Source: Actinospica acidithermotolerans (GTDB lineage Bacteria > Actinomycetota > Actinomycetes > Streptomycetales > Catenulisporaceae). Taken from it: a stretch of DNA of 58,794 nt. Below, piece after piece: positions 46,455 through 56,047 of the stretch. The notes beneath the pieces are model-generated. The model was not told the origin of the DNA. It did not search any database and was given only the letters and a program-made list of their open reading frames with translations. The position numbers and the translations under genes are program-made. The stretch lies in assembly GCF_018139625.1 (NCBI RefSeq), contig NZ_JAGSOH010000035.1:1-58794 (forward strand), written 5' to 3'. The first letter of the stretch is position 1. Each line of letters begins with the position of its first letter.

Positions 46455-46724
46455 TTATCGGCGCAGGCCGAGCCGCTCGATCAGCGAGCGGTAACGCGCG
46501 ATGTCCTTGTCGGCGAGGTACTTCAGCAGCCGGCGGCGCTTGCCGACGAGCTGCAGCAGGCCACGCCGCGAGTGGTGGTCGTGCTTGTGCGTCTTGACGT
46601 GCTCGGTCAGGTCGTTGATGCGCTTGGTGAGCAGCGCGACCTGGACCTCCGGGGAGCCAGTGTCACCCTCGACCGTCGCGTACTCGGTCATGATCTGCTT
46701 CTTCGTGGCGATGTCCAGGGACAC
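46455..46724 (-). CDS. rpsO: 30S ribosomal protein S15 (uS15)
   Basis: 89-residue S15, a primary 16S rRNA-binding protein. The sequence is nearly canonical: [62 protein letters not shown], ending [11 protein letters not shown] start at 46724 with AGAGGAG upstream. The leader is short; S15 usually represses its own translation. Marks the border of the type VII secretion locus, as in Streptomyces. Confidence 0.97.
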   Translation of the reverse strand: MSLDIATKKQIMTEYATVEGDTGSPEVQVALLTKRINDLTEHVKTHKHDHHSRRGLLQLVGKRRRLLKYLADKDIARYRSLIERLGLRR

Positions 46725-46846
46725 GCGCGACTCCTCTATCGTTCGGGGGCTGTCCTGGTCTCTATCACAGGACGATCGATACCCCACGTGTGGCGCCCAG
46801 TCTACCAGCGCGAAGGCCCTCACCCGACCGACCGCGCCGCCCGGTG

Positions 46847-48289
46847 CTAGTGCCCGACCGACTGGACCGTGTTGTAGATGTCCAGCACGCCGAGCAGCAC
46901 CGGGATGACCGAGGCGAGCAGCAGCCCGTCGAGCAGGTCGACGGTGCGGGCCCAGCGCGGCGAGAGGGTGCGGTCCGGCAGGGCGAAGCCGACCAGCAGC
47001 AGGATCAGGCCGACGGCCAGCACGATCGCGAAGTACCAGGTCTGCTGCGCGGTGGTGGACACGTGCCGGGCGGCGCCGACCAGCACGAAGGCCTCGGCGA
47101 TCACGCCGCCGCCGATCAGCGCGGTGACCTCGGTGGTGCGGCGCAGCAGCCGGGCGCGGGAGATCAGCACCAGGCCGAGGATGCCGGCCATGGACAGCTC
47201 CCAGGCGCCGTTGGGCTCGTACGGCGCGCTGAACGCGAGTACCATCGCGCCGATCGCGCCGACCAGCGAGCACGCGGCGACCAGGCCGGTGAGCAGCTCG
47301 TGGCCGCGGCGGGTGCGGCGGCCGATCGCCTCGGTGTCCACCGGGTCGTCGTTGCCGGCGGGCAACTGGGCCCGGCTCGAGCGCTGCTGGCCGCCGGCGC
47401 CGATCTGCGGCGCGCCGTCGATCAGCGCGGGCATCGGGAACCGGGTGAGCCGCATGGCCAGGCCGGGCATGAAGCCGATCGCGGCGATCGCCACGGTGCC
47501 CGCGCCGGCCGCGAGCTTGACCGGGCCGGCGTGGCAGGCGAGTCCGACGGCGGCGGCCACGGCGCCGAGGGTCGCGGCGATCCCGGCCGCGACGTACACC
47601 TCGTCGTGCTCCTCCTGGACCACGCCGCCGATGACCGCGACGACGAGCACCGCGGCGCAGGCCACGATGAAGTGGCTGCGGCCGAGGCCCGCCGTCGCCG
47701 AGATCGGCAGCACGCCGAGGCCGGCCAGGAACGCGTAGGGCACCGCGCAGCCGCCGAGCACCGCGCCGCCGACGTGGTCCTTGTAGGAGCGCGACGCGAC
47801 GCCGCCCGCGATGGTCAGCAGCACCGCGAGGATGCCGGCCACCGCGGCGGGCATGCCGTGCGGGTCGGCCGAGCTCCACAGCACCCAGGCGCCGATCGCC
47901 AGCACCAGCGCGCCGCCGGCCAGGCCGAGCCGGCGGAAGTGGACGCTCCCCCACATCCGGTTGTCCTCGGCGACCGACTGCACGATCGCGTCGACCACGT
48001 CGTCGTACACCGGCGGCGGCAGCGTCTCGGTCGCAGCACGCAGATACAGCAGGTCCCCGTTGCGCACGCCCTGCGCGGCGAGCGAGAGGCCGGTGTCGAG
48101 TTCATTGCCGTCGAGGCGCGCGAGCGCGAATCCGGAATGGGCCCCCTCGTTCTGCCACTGATCCGCCATCCGCAGAACGTCCGGCAGCAATTCCGCCAGC
48201 GGCACGTCCTCCGGAAGCGCCACGTCCACCCGTACGTCGGGCGCCACCACCGTAATGCGGCAGAACCCTGTCATCACATTGGCAGCCAC
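46847..48289 (-). CDS. eccD: type VII secretion membrane channel protein EccD
   Basis: 480-residue EccD. N-terminal ubiquitin-like YukD domain ([45 protein letters not shown]) to ~residue 105, then about eleven transmembrane helices (e.g. [43 protein letters not shown]). This is the family's architecture; it forms the inner-membrane pore of the ESX machine. GTG at 48289 is picked for the GGAGGGG 6 bp upstream; later starts at 48277 and 48274 are possible. Divergent from eccC. Confidence 0.9.
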   Translation of the reverse strand: MAANVMTGFCRITVVAPDVRVDVALPEDVPLAELLPDVLRMADQWQNEGAHSGFALARLDGNELDTGLSLAAQGVRNGDLLYLRAATETLPPPVYDDVVDAIVQSVAEDNRMWGSVHFRRLGLAGGALVLAIGAWVLWSSADPHGMPAAVAGILAVLLTIAGGVASRSYKDHVGGAVLGGCAVPYAFLAGLGVLPISATAGLGRSHFIVACAAVLVVAVIGGVVQEEHDEVYVAAGIAATLGAVAAAVGLACHAGPVKLAAGAGTVAIAAIGFMPGLAMRLTRFPMPALIDGAPQIGAGGQQRSSRAQLPAGNDDPVDTEAIGRRTRRGHELLTGLVAACSLVGAIGAMVLAFSAPYEPNGAWELSMAGILGLVLISRARLLRRTTEVTALIGGGVIAEAFVLVGAARHVSTTAQQTWYFAIVLAVGLILLLVGFALPDRTLSPRWARTVDLLDGLLLASVIPVLLGVLDIYNTVQSVGH

Positions 48290-48379
48290 TGCATGCCCCT
48301 CCCGATTTCCCCTGCCACGGTCGACGCGGCCCTTGTGTACGGCCTCTGGCAAGCGTCTCCGTGCTGTCTACGCGCGCGA

Positions 48380-48394
48380 GAGTCTACTAGACTC
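48380..48394. promoter_or_regulatory. 15-bp perfect palindrome in the eccD/eccC divergent promoter
   Basis: GAGTCTACTAGACTC is a perfect inverted repeat (7-bp arms around C). It contains TAGACT, a possible -10, on both strands. It lies between the divergent eccD (GTG 48289) and eccC (TTG 48468), so it is a candidate operator or overlapping promoter pair. Confidence 0.5.
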
Positions 48395-48467
48395 CCCGGG
48401 GACTGCCAGTGAGTGCGACAGCTATGTCTAGCTGGGTAAAGAGTAGGTCAACGGGAGGGGCAGGGCT

Positions 48468-51400
48468 TTGAGTACCGTCGTCGTCAAACGGCCGCCGCGG
48501 GTGCACCCGCCGCAAGTGCCGACCGGGGAGGTGTTCCTGGAGCCGCCGCCGGAACTGGCCAGGGCGGCGAAGAACGGCAGTGCCGTGATGCAGGCGCTTC
48601 CGATGCTGGGGATGCTGGGTTCCGTGGGGTTCTTCTTCATGCCCGGAACCAACATGATGATGAAGATGATGGGGGGAATGACCGTCATCGGCTCGCTCGG
48701 CATGCTGAGCCAGCAGATGGGCGGAAACAAGAAGAACGGTAAGGGCAAGACGGCCGACGCGCGCCGGGATTACCTCCGTTACCTGAGCCAGATGCGCCAG
48801 CAGGTGCGCAAGACCCAGCAGCAGCAGTACACCGCGCAGATGTGGTCGCACCCCGATCCGGCGCACCTGTGGGCGATCGTCACCAGCGGCCAGCGGCTGT
48901 GGGAGCGGCGCCCGACCGACCCGGACTTCGTGCAGATCCGCCTCGGCACCGGTTCGCAGCGCCTTGCGACGCCGCTGGTGGCGCCGGAGACCGCGCCGGT
49001 GGACGAGCTCGAGCCGATCTGCGCGGACGCGCTGCGCCGGTTCATCACCGTGCAGGGCATGCTGGACAAGCTGCCGATGGCGGTGCCGCTGCGCTCCTTC
49101 TGGCACGTGCTGGTCAGCTCGGCCGGCGACGGCACCCCGGACGACGCCCGCGGCCACGCCCGCGCGCTGCTCGCCCAGCTCGCCTCCTTCCACGCGCCCG
49201 ACGAGGTGCGGATCTGCGTGCTGGCCGCGGAGAACCGCCGGCAGCACTGGGAGTGGGTCAAGTGGCTGCCGCACGCGCAGCACCCCAAGGAGAACGACGC
49301 GGCCGGCTCGGTGCGGCTGATCTACTCGGACGCGAACGAGCTCGAGGAGGCCCTCGGCAGCGAGCTGATGGACCGCCCGCGCTTCTCCCGCGAGGCCCCG
49401 CCGATGCTGGACCAGCCGCACCTGATCGTGCTGGTCGACGGGGCGCGCGCGAGCGGCGACTCGGTGCTGCTGCACGGCGAGGGCGTGCACGGCGTGACCA
49501 TCATCGAGATCGACGCCGAGGGCCACGCCGGCCTGGTGCGCGGCGGCGTGCACATGTCGCTGGACGGGGACAAGCTGAAGGTCGAGACGTCCTCGGGCGC
49601 CTCGTTCTCCGGCGTCGGCGACCGGCTCTCCATTCCGCAAGCCGAGGCGCTCGCCCGGCAGCTGGCGCCGCTGCGCGTCGGCAGCGGCGGCGACGGGGAC
49701 GAGCCGCTGACCAGCGCGCTGGACTTCACCGACCTGATGGGCATCGGCGACCCCGGCTCCTTCGACACCCGCAAGGGCTGGAAGCGGCTGAGCCCGCAGG
49801 ACCGGCTGCGGGTGCCGATCGGCATCGGCGAGAACGGCGAGCCGGTCATCCTCGACATCAAGGAAGCCGCGATGGGCGGCATGGGCCCGCACGGCCTGTG
49901 CATCGGCGCCACCGGCTCCGGCAAGTCGGAGGTGCTGCGCACCCTGGTCCTCGCGCTCGCGGTGACGCACTCGTCCGAGGGCCTGAACTTCGTGCTCTCC
50001 GACTTCAAGGGCGGCGCGACCTTCGCGGGCATGGCGACGATGCCGCACACCGCGGCCGTCATCACCAACATGGCCGACGACCTGACGATGGTCGACCGCA
50101 TGCGCGACGCCATCGTCGGCGAGATGAACCGGCGCCAGGAGATGCTGCGCGACGGCGGCAACTTCAAGAACATCCACGACTACGAGAAGGCGCGCGCCGC
50201 CGGGGCCCAGCTGACCCCGATGCCGAACCTGCTGATCGTGCTCGACGAGTTCTCCGAGATGCTGACGGCGAAGCCGGACTTCCTGGACCTGTTCATCCAG
50301 ATCGGCCGGATCGGCCGATCGCTCGGCGTGCACCTGCTGCTCGCCTCGCAGCGCCTGGAGGAGGGCAAGCTGCGCGGCCTGGACACCTACCTGTCCTACC
50401 GGCTGGGCCTCAAGACGTTCTCCGCGGCCGAGTCGCGGGTCGTGCTCGGCGTGCCGGACGCGTTCAATCTGCCCTCGATCCCCGGCTCCGGCTACCTCAA
50501 GACGGTGGGCGCCGAGTCGGGCGCCGGACCGGGCCAGCGCTTCAAGGCCGCGTACGTGTCGGGGCCCTACAAGCCGCAGACCCGGACCACCGTGGAGCGC
50601 AAGCTGGACCACCGCCGGCCGACGCTGTTCACCTCGGCGTTCGTCGCCCCCGAGCGGATCCAGGAGCCGGCGGCCCCCGTCGCCGCCGCCAGGGAGGACG
50701 ACGACGCGCTCGTCGACACCGTGCTCGACGTGCTGGTGCGGCAGATGGAGGGCGAGGGCCTTCCGGCGCACCAGGTGTGGCTGCCGCCGCTGGTCGAGCC
50801 GCCCACGCTGGACGCGCTGCTGCCGGGGCTGCAGGCCACGGCCGACCGCGGCCTGATCGCGACGGGCTACTCCGGTTCCGGCCGGCTGTCCGTGCCGGTC
50901 GCCATCGCGGACAAGCCGATCGAGCAGAAGCGCGAGGTCTACCAGCTGGACCTGTCCGGCGCCGCGGGCCACGCCGTCATCGTCGGCGGTCCGCGCTCCG
51001 GCAAGTCCACGCTGGTGCGCACGATGATCTCCGGCCTCGCGCTCGGCCACACACCGCTCGAGACGCAGTTCTTCTGCCTCGACTTCGGCGGCGGCTCGCT
51101 GATGAGCCTGCAGGGCCTGCCGCACATGTCGGGGCTCGGCGGACGGCTCGACGTGGATGTGGTCCGGCGGATCGTCAGCGAGGTCGTCGGGATCCTCGAC
51201 AAGCGCGAGGAGACCTTCCGCACCAACCAGATCGACTCCATCGGCACCTTCCGCGCCAAGCGCGCGCGAGGCGAGCTGCCCAACGAGCCGTTCGGCGACG
51301 TGTTCCTGATCGTGGACGGCTGGCAGACGCTGCGCGGCGAGTTCGAGGCCCTCGAACAGGACATCCTCGACATCGCGCAGCGCGGCCTCGGCTTCGGCGT

Positions 51401-52454
51401 GCACGTGGTCATCACCGCCGCGCGCTGGGCGGAACTGCGCCCGCAGCTCAAGGACGCCATCAACACCCGCATCGAGCTGCGGCTCGGTGACCCGATGGAG
51501 TCCGACGTGGACCGCAAGGTCGCGCAGAACGTGCCGGCCGGCACCCCGGGCCGCGGCCTGACCCGGGACAAGCTGCACTTCCTCGGAGCGCTGCCGCGCA
51601 TCGACGGCGTGGAGGACGCGACGGATCTCGCGGACGGCGTGGCCAAGATGGTCGCGGCCATCGCCGAGGCCTGGCAGGGTCCCGCGGCCCCCAAGCTGCG
51701 GATGCTGCCGCTCATGGTCCCGTACACGGACCTGCCAGAGCCGGCGGCCCGTCCCGCGTTCGCCATCCCGCTCGGCGTCGACGAGAACAAGCTGGAGCCG
51801 GTGTACCTGGACTTCAACCAGGACCCGCACTTCCTCATGTTCGGCGAGAGCGAGTCCGGCAAGACCGCGGTGCTGCGCACGATCATCAAGGGCATCACCG
51901 AGGCCTACACCGGCAACCAGGCCCGCATCCTGGTGGTCGACTACCGCCGCTCCCTGCTCGGCGCGTGCCCCGAGAGCCACGCCCTCGGCTACTGCGCCGC
52001 GGCGGGTGCCGTGCAGTCGACCGTCTCCGAGATCCGGCCCTTCCTGGACAAGCGCCAGCCGGGCCCCGAGGTGACGGCCGAGCAGCTGCGCAACCGCTCC
52101 TGGTGGACCGGCCCGGAGATCTTCGTGATCGTCGACGACTACGACCTGGTCGCGACGCAGGGCGGCAACCCGCTGATGCCCTTCGCGGAGTACCTGCCGA
52201 TGGCACGGGACCTGGGCTTCCACCTGATCCTGGGCCGCGCCTCCGGCGGCGCCAGCCGCGCCCTGTTCGAGCCGCTGATCCAGCGCATGCGCGAGAGCCG
52301 CCAGCCCGGCCTGCTGCTCTCCGCGGACCGCGAGGAGGGCCAGCTCCTCGGCACCGTCCGCGGCAGCCAGCAGCCGGCCGGCCGAGGCACCCTCGTCTCG
52401 CGGCGGCACGGCACGATGCTGGTCCAGACGGCGTTCATTCCGCCGGAGATCTAG
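48468..52454 (+). CDS. eccC: type VII secretion ATPase EccC (fused EccCa-EccCb)
   Basis: Motor and substrate receptor of the type VII machine. 1328 residues. Two N-terminal hydrophobic segments (~40-80), a DUF-like stalk domain, then three FtsK/SpoIIIE ATPase domains with Walker A motifs GATGSGKSE (~residue 480), GGPRSGKST (~840) and GESESGKTA (~1125), and Walker B motifs LLIVLDEFSEML, VFLIVDGWQTL and IFVIVDDYDLV. All three domains are in one chain, unlike mycobacterial ESX-1 where Ca and Cb are separate. The start is TTG at 48468 after GGGAGGGG. Second ATPase Walker A has GPRSGKS and keeps the catalytic Lys. Strong terminator follows. Confidence 0.95.
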   Translation: MSTVVVKRPPRVHPPQVPTGEVFLEPPPELARAAKNGSAVMQALPMLGMLGSVGFFFMPGTNMMMKMMGGMTVIGSLGMLSQQMGGNKKNGKGKTADARRDYLRYLSQMRQQVRKTQQQQYTAQMWSHPDPAHLWAIVTSGQRLWERRPTDPDFVQIRLGTGSQRLATPLVAPETAPVDELEPICADALRRFITVQGMLDKLPMAVPLRSFWHVLVSSAGDGTPDDARGHARALLAQLASFHAPDEVRICVLAAENRRQHWEWVKWLPHAQHPKENDAAGSVRLIYSDANELEEALGSELMDRPRFSREAPPMLDQPHLIVLVDGARASGDSVLLHGEGVHGVTIIEIDAEGHAGLVRGGVHMSLDGDKLKVETSSGASFSGVGDRLSIPQAEALARQLAPLRVGSGGDGDEPLTSALDFTDLMGIGDPGSFDTRKGWKRLSPQDRLRVPIGIGENGEPVILDIKEAAMGGMGPHGLCIGATGSGKSEVLRTLVLALAVTHSSEGLNFVLSDFKGGATFAGMATMPHTAAVITNMADDLTMVDRMRDAIVGEMNRRQEMLRDGGNFKNIHDYEKARAAGAQLTPMPNLLIVLDEFSEMLTAKPDFLDLFIQIGRIGRSLGVHLLLASQRLEEGKLRGLDTYLSYRLGLKTFSAAESRVVLGVPDAFNLPSIPGSGYLKTVGAESGAGPGQRFKAAYVSGPYKPQTRTTVERKLDHRRPTLFTSAFVAPERIQEPAAPVAAAREDDDALVDTVLDVLVRQMEGEGLPAHQVWLPPLVEPPTLDALLPGLQATADRGLIATGYSGSGRLSVPVAIADKPIEQKREVYQLDLSGAAGHAVIVGGPRSGKSTLVRTMISGLALGHTPLETQFFCLDFGGGSLMSLQGLPHMSGLGGRLDVDVVRRIVSEVVGILDKREETFRTNQIDSIGTFRAKRARGELPNEPFGDVFLIVDGWQTLRGEFEALEQDILDIAQRGLGFGVHVVITAARWAELRPQLKDAINTRIELRLGDPMESDVDRKVAQNVPAGTPGRGLTRDKLHFLGALPRIDGVEDATDLADGVAKMVAAIAEAWQGPAAPKLRMLPLMVPYTDLPEPAARPAFAIPLGVDENKLEPVYLDFNQDPHFLMFGESESGKTAVLRTIIKGITEAYTGNQARILVVDYRRSLLGACPESHALGYCAAAGAVQSTVSEIRPFLDKRQPGPEVTAEQLRNRSWWTGPEIFVIVDDYDLVATQGGNPLMPFAEYLPMARDLGFHLILGRASGGASRALFEPLIQRMRESRQPGLLLSADREEGQLLGTVRGSQQPAGRGTLVSRRHGTMLVQTAFIPPEI

Positions 52455-52875
52455 GTCGGCACTCTGCATCGGCGGTGGGCCCGACCGGAGTCATCCGGTC
52501 GGGCCCACCGCTTCTTTCGGGCAGGCGGGTCGGCGATTGGGGATAATCGCACTGCAAGCCGTCGCATAAAGCCGACTAATGCGGCGGAAATCCGCAATCG
52601 GCGAGAGATCACCCTAAAGAGCTTCGCGCTTTGTGAATCTCAGCCTGATGGGTGTGCGCCGCGGTCCTCGACCGCGCGGCGGCGAGAACATCCCGGCCCT
52701 GGTCCGGGAGACCAGGCTCACCCGGGAGCCCGGACGTAGGAACCGGCACAGGGGCGAGGAACGAGCGTTGTGCCGGTGACGTAGGTAGGGCTGGTCGTTA
52801 GTCGTAAACCGAAGGCCGCAGGCCGTCAGTCGTAAGCCGCCGAAGCCGACGCCGCCGACCGCCCGTGCCACGCCC
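52455..52875. other. 421-bp noncoding, hairpin-rich convergent spacer between eccC and mycP
   Basis: No supported gene; the largest open frame (minus strand 52614-52871) is Arg-rich with no family match I recognise and no WxG motif. Contains the eccC terminator (52472-52511), then four short perfect stems at 52660-52676, 52698-52716, 52715-52730 and 52742-52777, and a 28-bp-period direct repeat (AGTCGTAARCCG core) at 52796 and 52824. Might be a structured RNA or just the two 3' ends. Confidence 0.6.
52472..52511 (+). terminator. very strong hairpin terminator after eccC
   Basis: 17-bp perfect stem (GCGGTGGGCCCGACCGG with CCGGTCGGGCCCACCGC) around AGTCAT, then TTCTTT, 18 bp after the eccC stop. 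The only terminator in the window followed by a clear T-rich tract. Confidence 0.9.
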
Positions 52876-54246
52876 CTACAGCTGCGAAGCCCCCCGCCTC
52901 CGTGCCGCGTCCCGTGCCACCGCTGCTCCCGCGAGGGCGACGATGGCGGTGAGGAGGCCTACGGCCAGGGCGATGTAGGCCCAGCGCTCCTGGTTGTCGG
53001 CTTCGCGGTTGCCGGCGGTGGCGACGTAGGGCTTGACGACGGTGCGGTCGCCGGCGGTGGTGGTGCTGGCGGCGGCACCGTCGGCGTTGGGGCCGTTGCC
53101 GAGCATCTTGGTCAGGCCGCTGATGCTGCCGCCTTCGGAGACGAGGGAGTTGCTGCCGCCGTTGATCGTGGTGGTCAGAGCCTGCTGGATGTCGGCCTCG
53201 CCCCAGCCCGCGGAGGCGCTGTAGGCGCCGTCGCCGTCCGCGGTGGCCTCGATGATCTTGATGACGTCGTAGGCGCGGGCGGAGGTGCGGTCGCTGCTGC
53301 GGGTCCAGTGGTGCTCTTCGATGATGAGCGCCGCCTCGGCCGCGACGTAGGGGGCCGCGAAGCTGGTGCCGTCGTCGGTGGCGATCTTGCCGTTGGGGAG
53401 CAGGCCGCCCACGGCGACGCCGGGGGCGGTCACGCCGACGAAGTACGTGTTCTTCTGCGAGCCGGTCTCGGAGAACGTCGCGACGGTGCCGTACTGGTCC
53501 ACCGCGCCCACGGCGAGGACGTGCTGGTACGAGGCGGGGTACGTGCGCGGGTTCACGCCGTAGTCGGTGCCGTTGTTGTCGGTCGTGTCGCGGTCGCCCT
53601 GGTTGCCCGCCGAGGTGACGATGACGACGCCCTGGTCGTACGCGTTCTGCACGGCGGCAGCGAGCTTGGAGTCCGCGTCGTAGCCGTCCTGCGAGATGTT
53701 GATGACCTCGGCGCCCTCGCTCACGGCGTCGTTGACGGCGTCGGCCATCGCGTCCTCGGTGTTGCCCGCGGTGGCGTTGCAGCCGGCCTCGCGGATCGAG
53801 AGCAGTTGCACGCCGGGGGCGATGCCCTGCATGCCGTTGACGCCCGCCGCCTTCTGGGCGCCGATGATGGAGGCGACCATCGTGCCGTGGCCGTCGGTGT
53901 CGGCGGCGTCGCCGCCGGACTCGCCGCTCAGCACCTTGCCGCCGGCGACGCTCAGCTGGCTCTGGGACGCGATACCGGTGTCGATGACGGCCACCTTGAC
54001 GCCGCCGCCGTCGAGCTGATTGCCGTCCGCGTCCGTCAGATGCCCGGCGTTCGCCGCCGTGATCTCCCAGGGGGTCGCGGCCTGGTTCGAGGCCGTCGTC
54101 ACGTTCGCGGAGGTGCAGTTGCTCGAGCCCTGCGACGCGGCGAGGGAGGTGCCGCCTGCGGCGTCGGCGGCCGGCAGCCCGAGGGCGCTGCCGCAGGTCA
54201 GCGCGGCGGCCGCGACGGCGAAGCGGGTTCTGCGGAAGGCGCTCAT
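52876..54246 (-). CDS. mycP: mycosin MycP, type VII secretion-associated subtilisin-like protease
   Basis: 456-residue S8 serine protease. Signal peptide at the N terminus (RFAVAAAALTCGSALGLPAADA), then the catalytic triad Asp89 (VKVAVIDTG), His120 (DGHGTMVAS) and Ser295 (DDGTSFAAPYVAA), with oxyanion Asn215 (SAGNQGD). A C-terminal transmembrane helix (YIALAVGLLTAIVALAGAAVA) anchors it with the catalytic domain outside. The length and anchor match mycosins. Mycosins are needed for the integrity of the type VII complex. ATG at 54246 after GGAAGGAC, 23 bp past eccB. Confidence 0.93.
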   Translation of the reverse strand: MSAFRRTRFAVAAAALTCGSALGLPAADAAGGTSLAASQGSSNCTSANVTTASNQAATPWEITAANAGHLTDADGNQLDGGGVKVAVIDTGIASQSQLSVAGGKVLSGESGGDAADTDGHGTMVASIIGAQKAAGVNGMQGIAPGVQLLSIREAGCNATAGNTEDAMADAVNDAVSEGAEVINISQDGYDADSKLAAAVQNAYDQGVVIVTSAGNQGDRDTTDNNGTDYGVNPRTYPASYQHVLAVGAVDQYGTVATFSETGSQKNTYFVGVTAPGVAVGGLLPNGKIATDDGTSFAAPYVAAEAALIIEEHHWTRSSDRTSARAYDVIKIIEATADGDGAYSASAGWGEADIQQALTTTINGGSNSLVSEGGSISGLTKMLGNGPNADGAAASTTTAGDRTVVKPYVATAGNREADNQERWAYIALAVGLLTAIVALAGAAVARDAARRRGASQL

Positions 54247-54269
54247 GGTGCGGTGGGTCCTTCCGTCTC

Positions 54270-55859
54270 TCAGCTGCCTGATTGCGGCGACTCGCCCGCC
54301 GCGGCCGGGTTGAGCTCCGCGCCGCCCTGCAGCAGGCTGACCCACGCCGGCGGCACCTTCTCCACGCTCACCGACGTGTAACCGAGCTGGTCGATGGCGG
54401 AGACCGACGTGTTGGTCGAGCTCGAACCCGTCGCGCTCGCGCTGGGCGTCGCCCCGGCCACGGCGACCACGCCGCTGCCGAGCGGGTAGCGGAAGCCGGA
54501 GTCCTCGATCAGGAACTCGGTGGAGCTGCCGCTCGACTGCTTGGCGATCAGCCCGTAGCCCGGCTTGACCAGCACCACGCCGGCCTCGAGGTTGCCGCCC
54601 GACTGGGTCACGCCGAAGGAGCCGCCGTCGCTGCCGTAGGGAAGCGTCGCGCTGGTCCACGTCGTCAGCTGCGCCTCGCCGTTCACGATCTGGCCGTCGT
54701 AGGCCACGCAGATGTTCGCGGTCGTCGCCGAGCCGATGTCGTTGTTCAGGCTCGGGTCGAGCGTCGGCCAGTTGCTGCCGTAGGTGCCGGACTCGAAGAC
54801 GCTGGAGGCGGTCGGCTGGCCGCTGCTGTTCGCCTCGTTGATCGCGGCCGGGGTCAGCTGGCTCGACTGCAGCTGGCTGATGTTCGAAACCTGCGAGTTC
54901 GCCGCGTAGAGGTAGTAGGCGAAGGGGCTCAGTTCGAGCACGCCGTTCGCGGTCTGCACCGCTCCGTAGGCCGTCGTGGAGCTCTGGATCTGACCGTACT
55001 CGCCGACCTTGGTGCCCGGCTGCTGGGTCGAGGCGTGGACCGTGGCGCCGAGGTTCGAGAGCTTCGGGAAGGTGATCGGGGAGCCGCTGGCGTAGACGTT
55101 GAGCCAGGCGTCGGAGACCCAGTAGCCGACCGTGTCCGGGTTTATCAGCGTGCGGCCCTGGTTGATCGCGGTGAGGATCTGCTGCACGTACGTGTGGTCG
55201 GTCTGGTCGTTGCCGATCATGTACTTGTAGTCGCCGTCGATCAGGTACACGTCGTCGGCGGTGTTGTGCACGATCAGCGCCTGCCCGCTGTTGCTCGTCC
55301 ACAGGCCGTTGGTGCTGCCGGCGGCCGGCGCGTAGCCGATCTCCAGGTAGTTCTGCCCGCTGGAGGTGGCCGCCCCGTTCGCATACTGCTCGTTCTGGCA
55401 GTACGACCACTGGGTCAGGTTCATGTTCGAGGCGGCCGGCACGTCCTCCGGGGCGCCCAGGATGCCGACCGGCGAGCCGATGGTCACGCCCGAGCTGTTC
55501 AGCGTCGAGTCGGGCACGTCGTACTTCGTGAAGTTCTTTCCGAGGATCAGCCGCGCCGACGTTATGTTGTAGACGGCGTGCAGCTGGTTGTTCTGCGTGA
55601 CGTACGCGGCGCCGGTGCTCGAGTCGACGGCCAGCCCGCTCTGCCAGCCGCTCGGCGCGGAGGGCTTGAACACGCCGAGCACCATCACGGCGACCACGGC
55701 GAGCGCGCTGAGGATGATCGAGGAGGCGAAGGTCTTGACCGGTCGGGGCGCGCCCTCGTCGCTTCCGGTCGCGGTGGGCACGACCAGATTCGCGACCATC
55801 CGCCGCCGCGCGAAATTGAACGCGTCAAGTTGGTCCTTGCGTGTCGCCACTGTCCCCAT
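54270..55859 (-). CDS. eccB: type VII secretion protein EccB
   Basis: 529-residue EccB, a single-pass membrane protein whose large extracytoplasmic domain forms part of the core complex. N terminus MGTVATRKDQLDAFNFARRRMVANLVVP is the family signature, followed by one TM (ILSALAVVAVMVLGVF). The external part is mostly beta with repeated phage-lysozyme-like units; family cysteines are seen in WSYCQNEQ and ANICVAY. ATG at 55859 after GAGGGGAG. A long in-frame extension to 56240 is a shadow of the eccE antisense strand. Upstream of mycP on the same strand, divergent from eccE. Confidence 0.92.
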   Translation of the reverse strand: MGTVATRKDQLDAFNFARRRMVANLVVPTATGSDEGAPRPVKTFASSIILSALAVVAVMVLGVFKPSAPSGWQSGLAVDSSTGAAYVTQNNQLHAVYNITSARLILGKNFTKYDVPDSTLNSSGVTIGSPVGILGAPEDVPAASNMNLTQWSYCQNEQYANGAATSSGQNYLEIGYAPAAGSTNGLWTSNSGQALIVHNTADDVYLIDGDYKYMIGNDQTDHTYVQQILTAINQGRTLINPDTVGYWVSDAWLNVYASGSPITFPKLSNLGATVHASTQQPGTKVGEYGQIQSSTTAYGAVQTANGVLELSPFAYYLYAANSQVSNISQLQSSQLTPAAINEANSSGQPTASSVFESGTYGSNWPTLDPSLNNDIGSATTANICVAYDGQIVNGEAQLTTWTSATLPYGSDGGSFGVTQSGGNLEAGVVLVKPGYGLIAKQSSGSSTEFLIEDSGFRYPLGSGVVAVAGATPSASATGSSSTNTSVSAIDQLGYTSVSVEKVPPAWVSLLQGGAELNPAAAGESPQSGS

Positions 55860-56047
55860 ACTCCCCTCGAGCCCCCGCGCCCCTATGGCGAGAGCACGCG
55901 TGCGAAACAGAGTACAGTAACGGCGGCACGGGCGAACCGGGCACTTCGGGGGGCCGAAGGGCTGTCTCCGACACCGCGTGAGCCCGTACCATACGGCTGC
56001 GGAGTAAGGCTTTTTCGCGCTCATCACGAGGGGGCAGGCGCACACAG

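Noticed and set aside
52614-52871. 85-codon minus-strand frame between eccC and mycP, considered as a missing Esx protein
   Set aside because: Arg-rich, no WxG motif, no helical-hairpin pattern, wrong composition; better explained as noncoding structured DNA.
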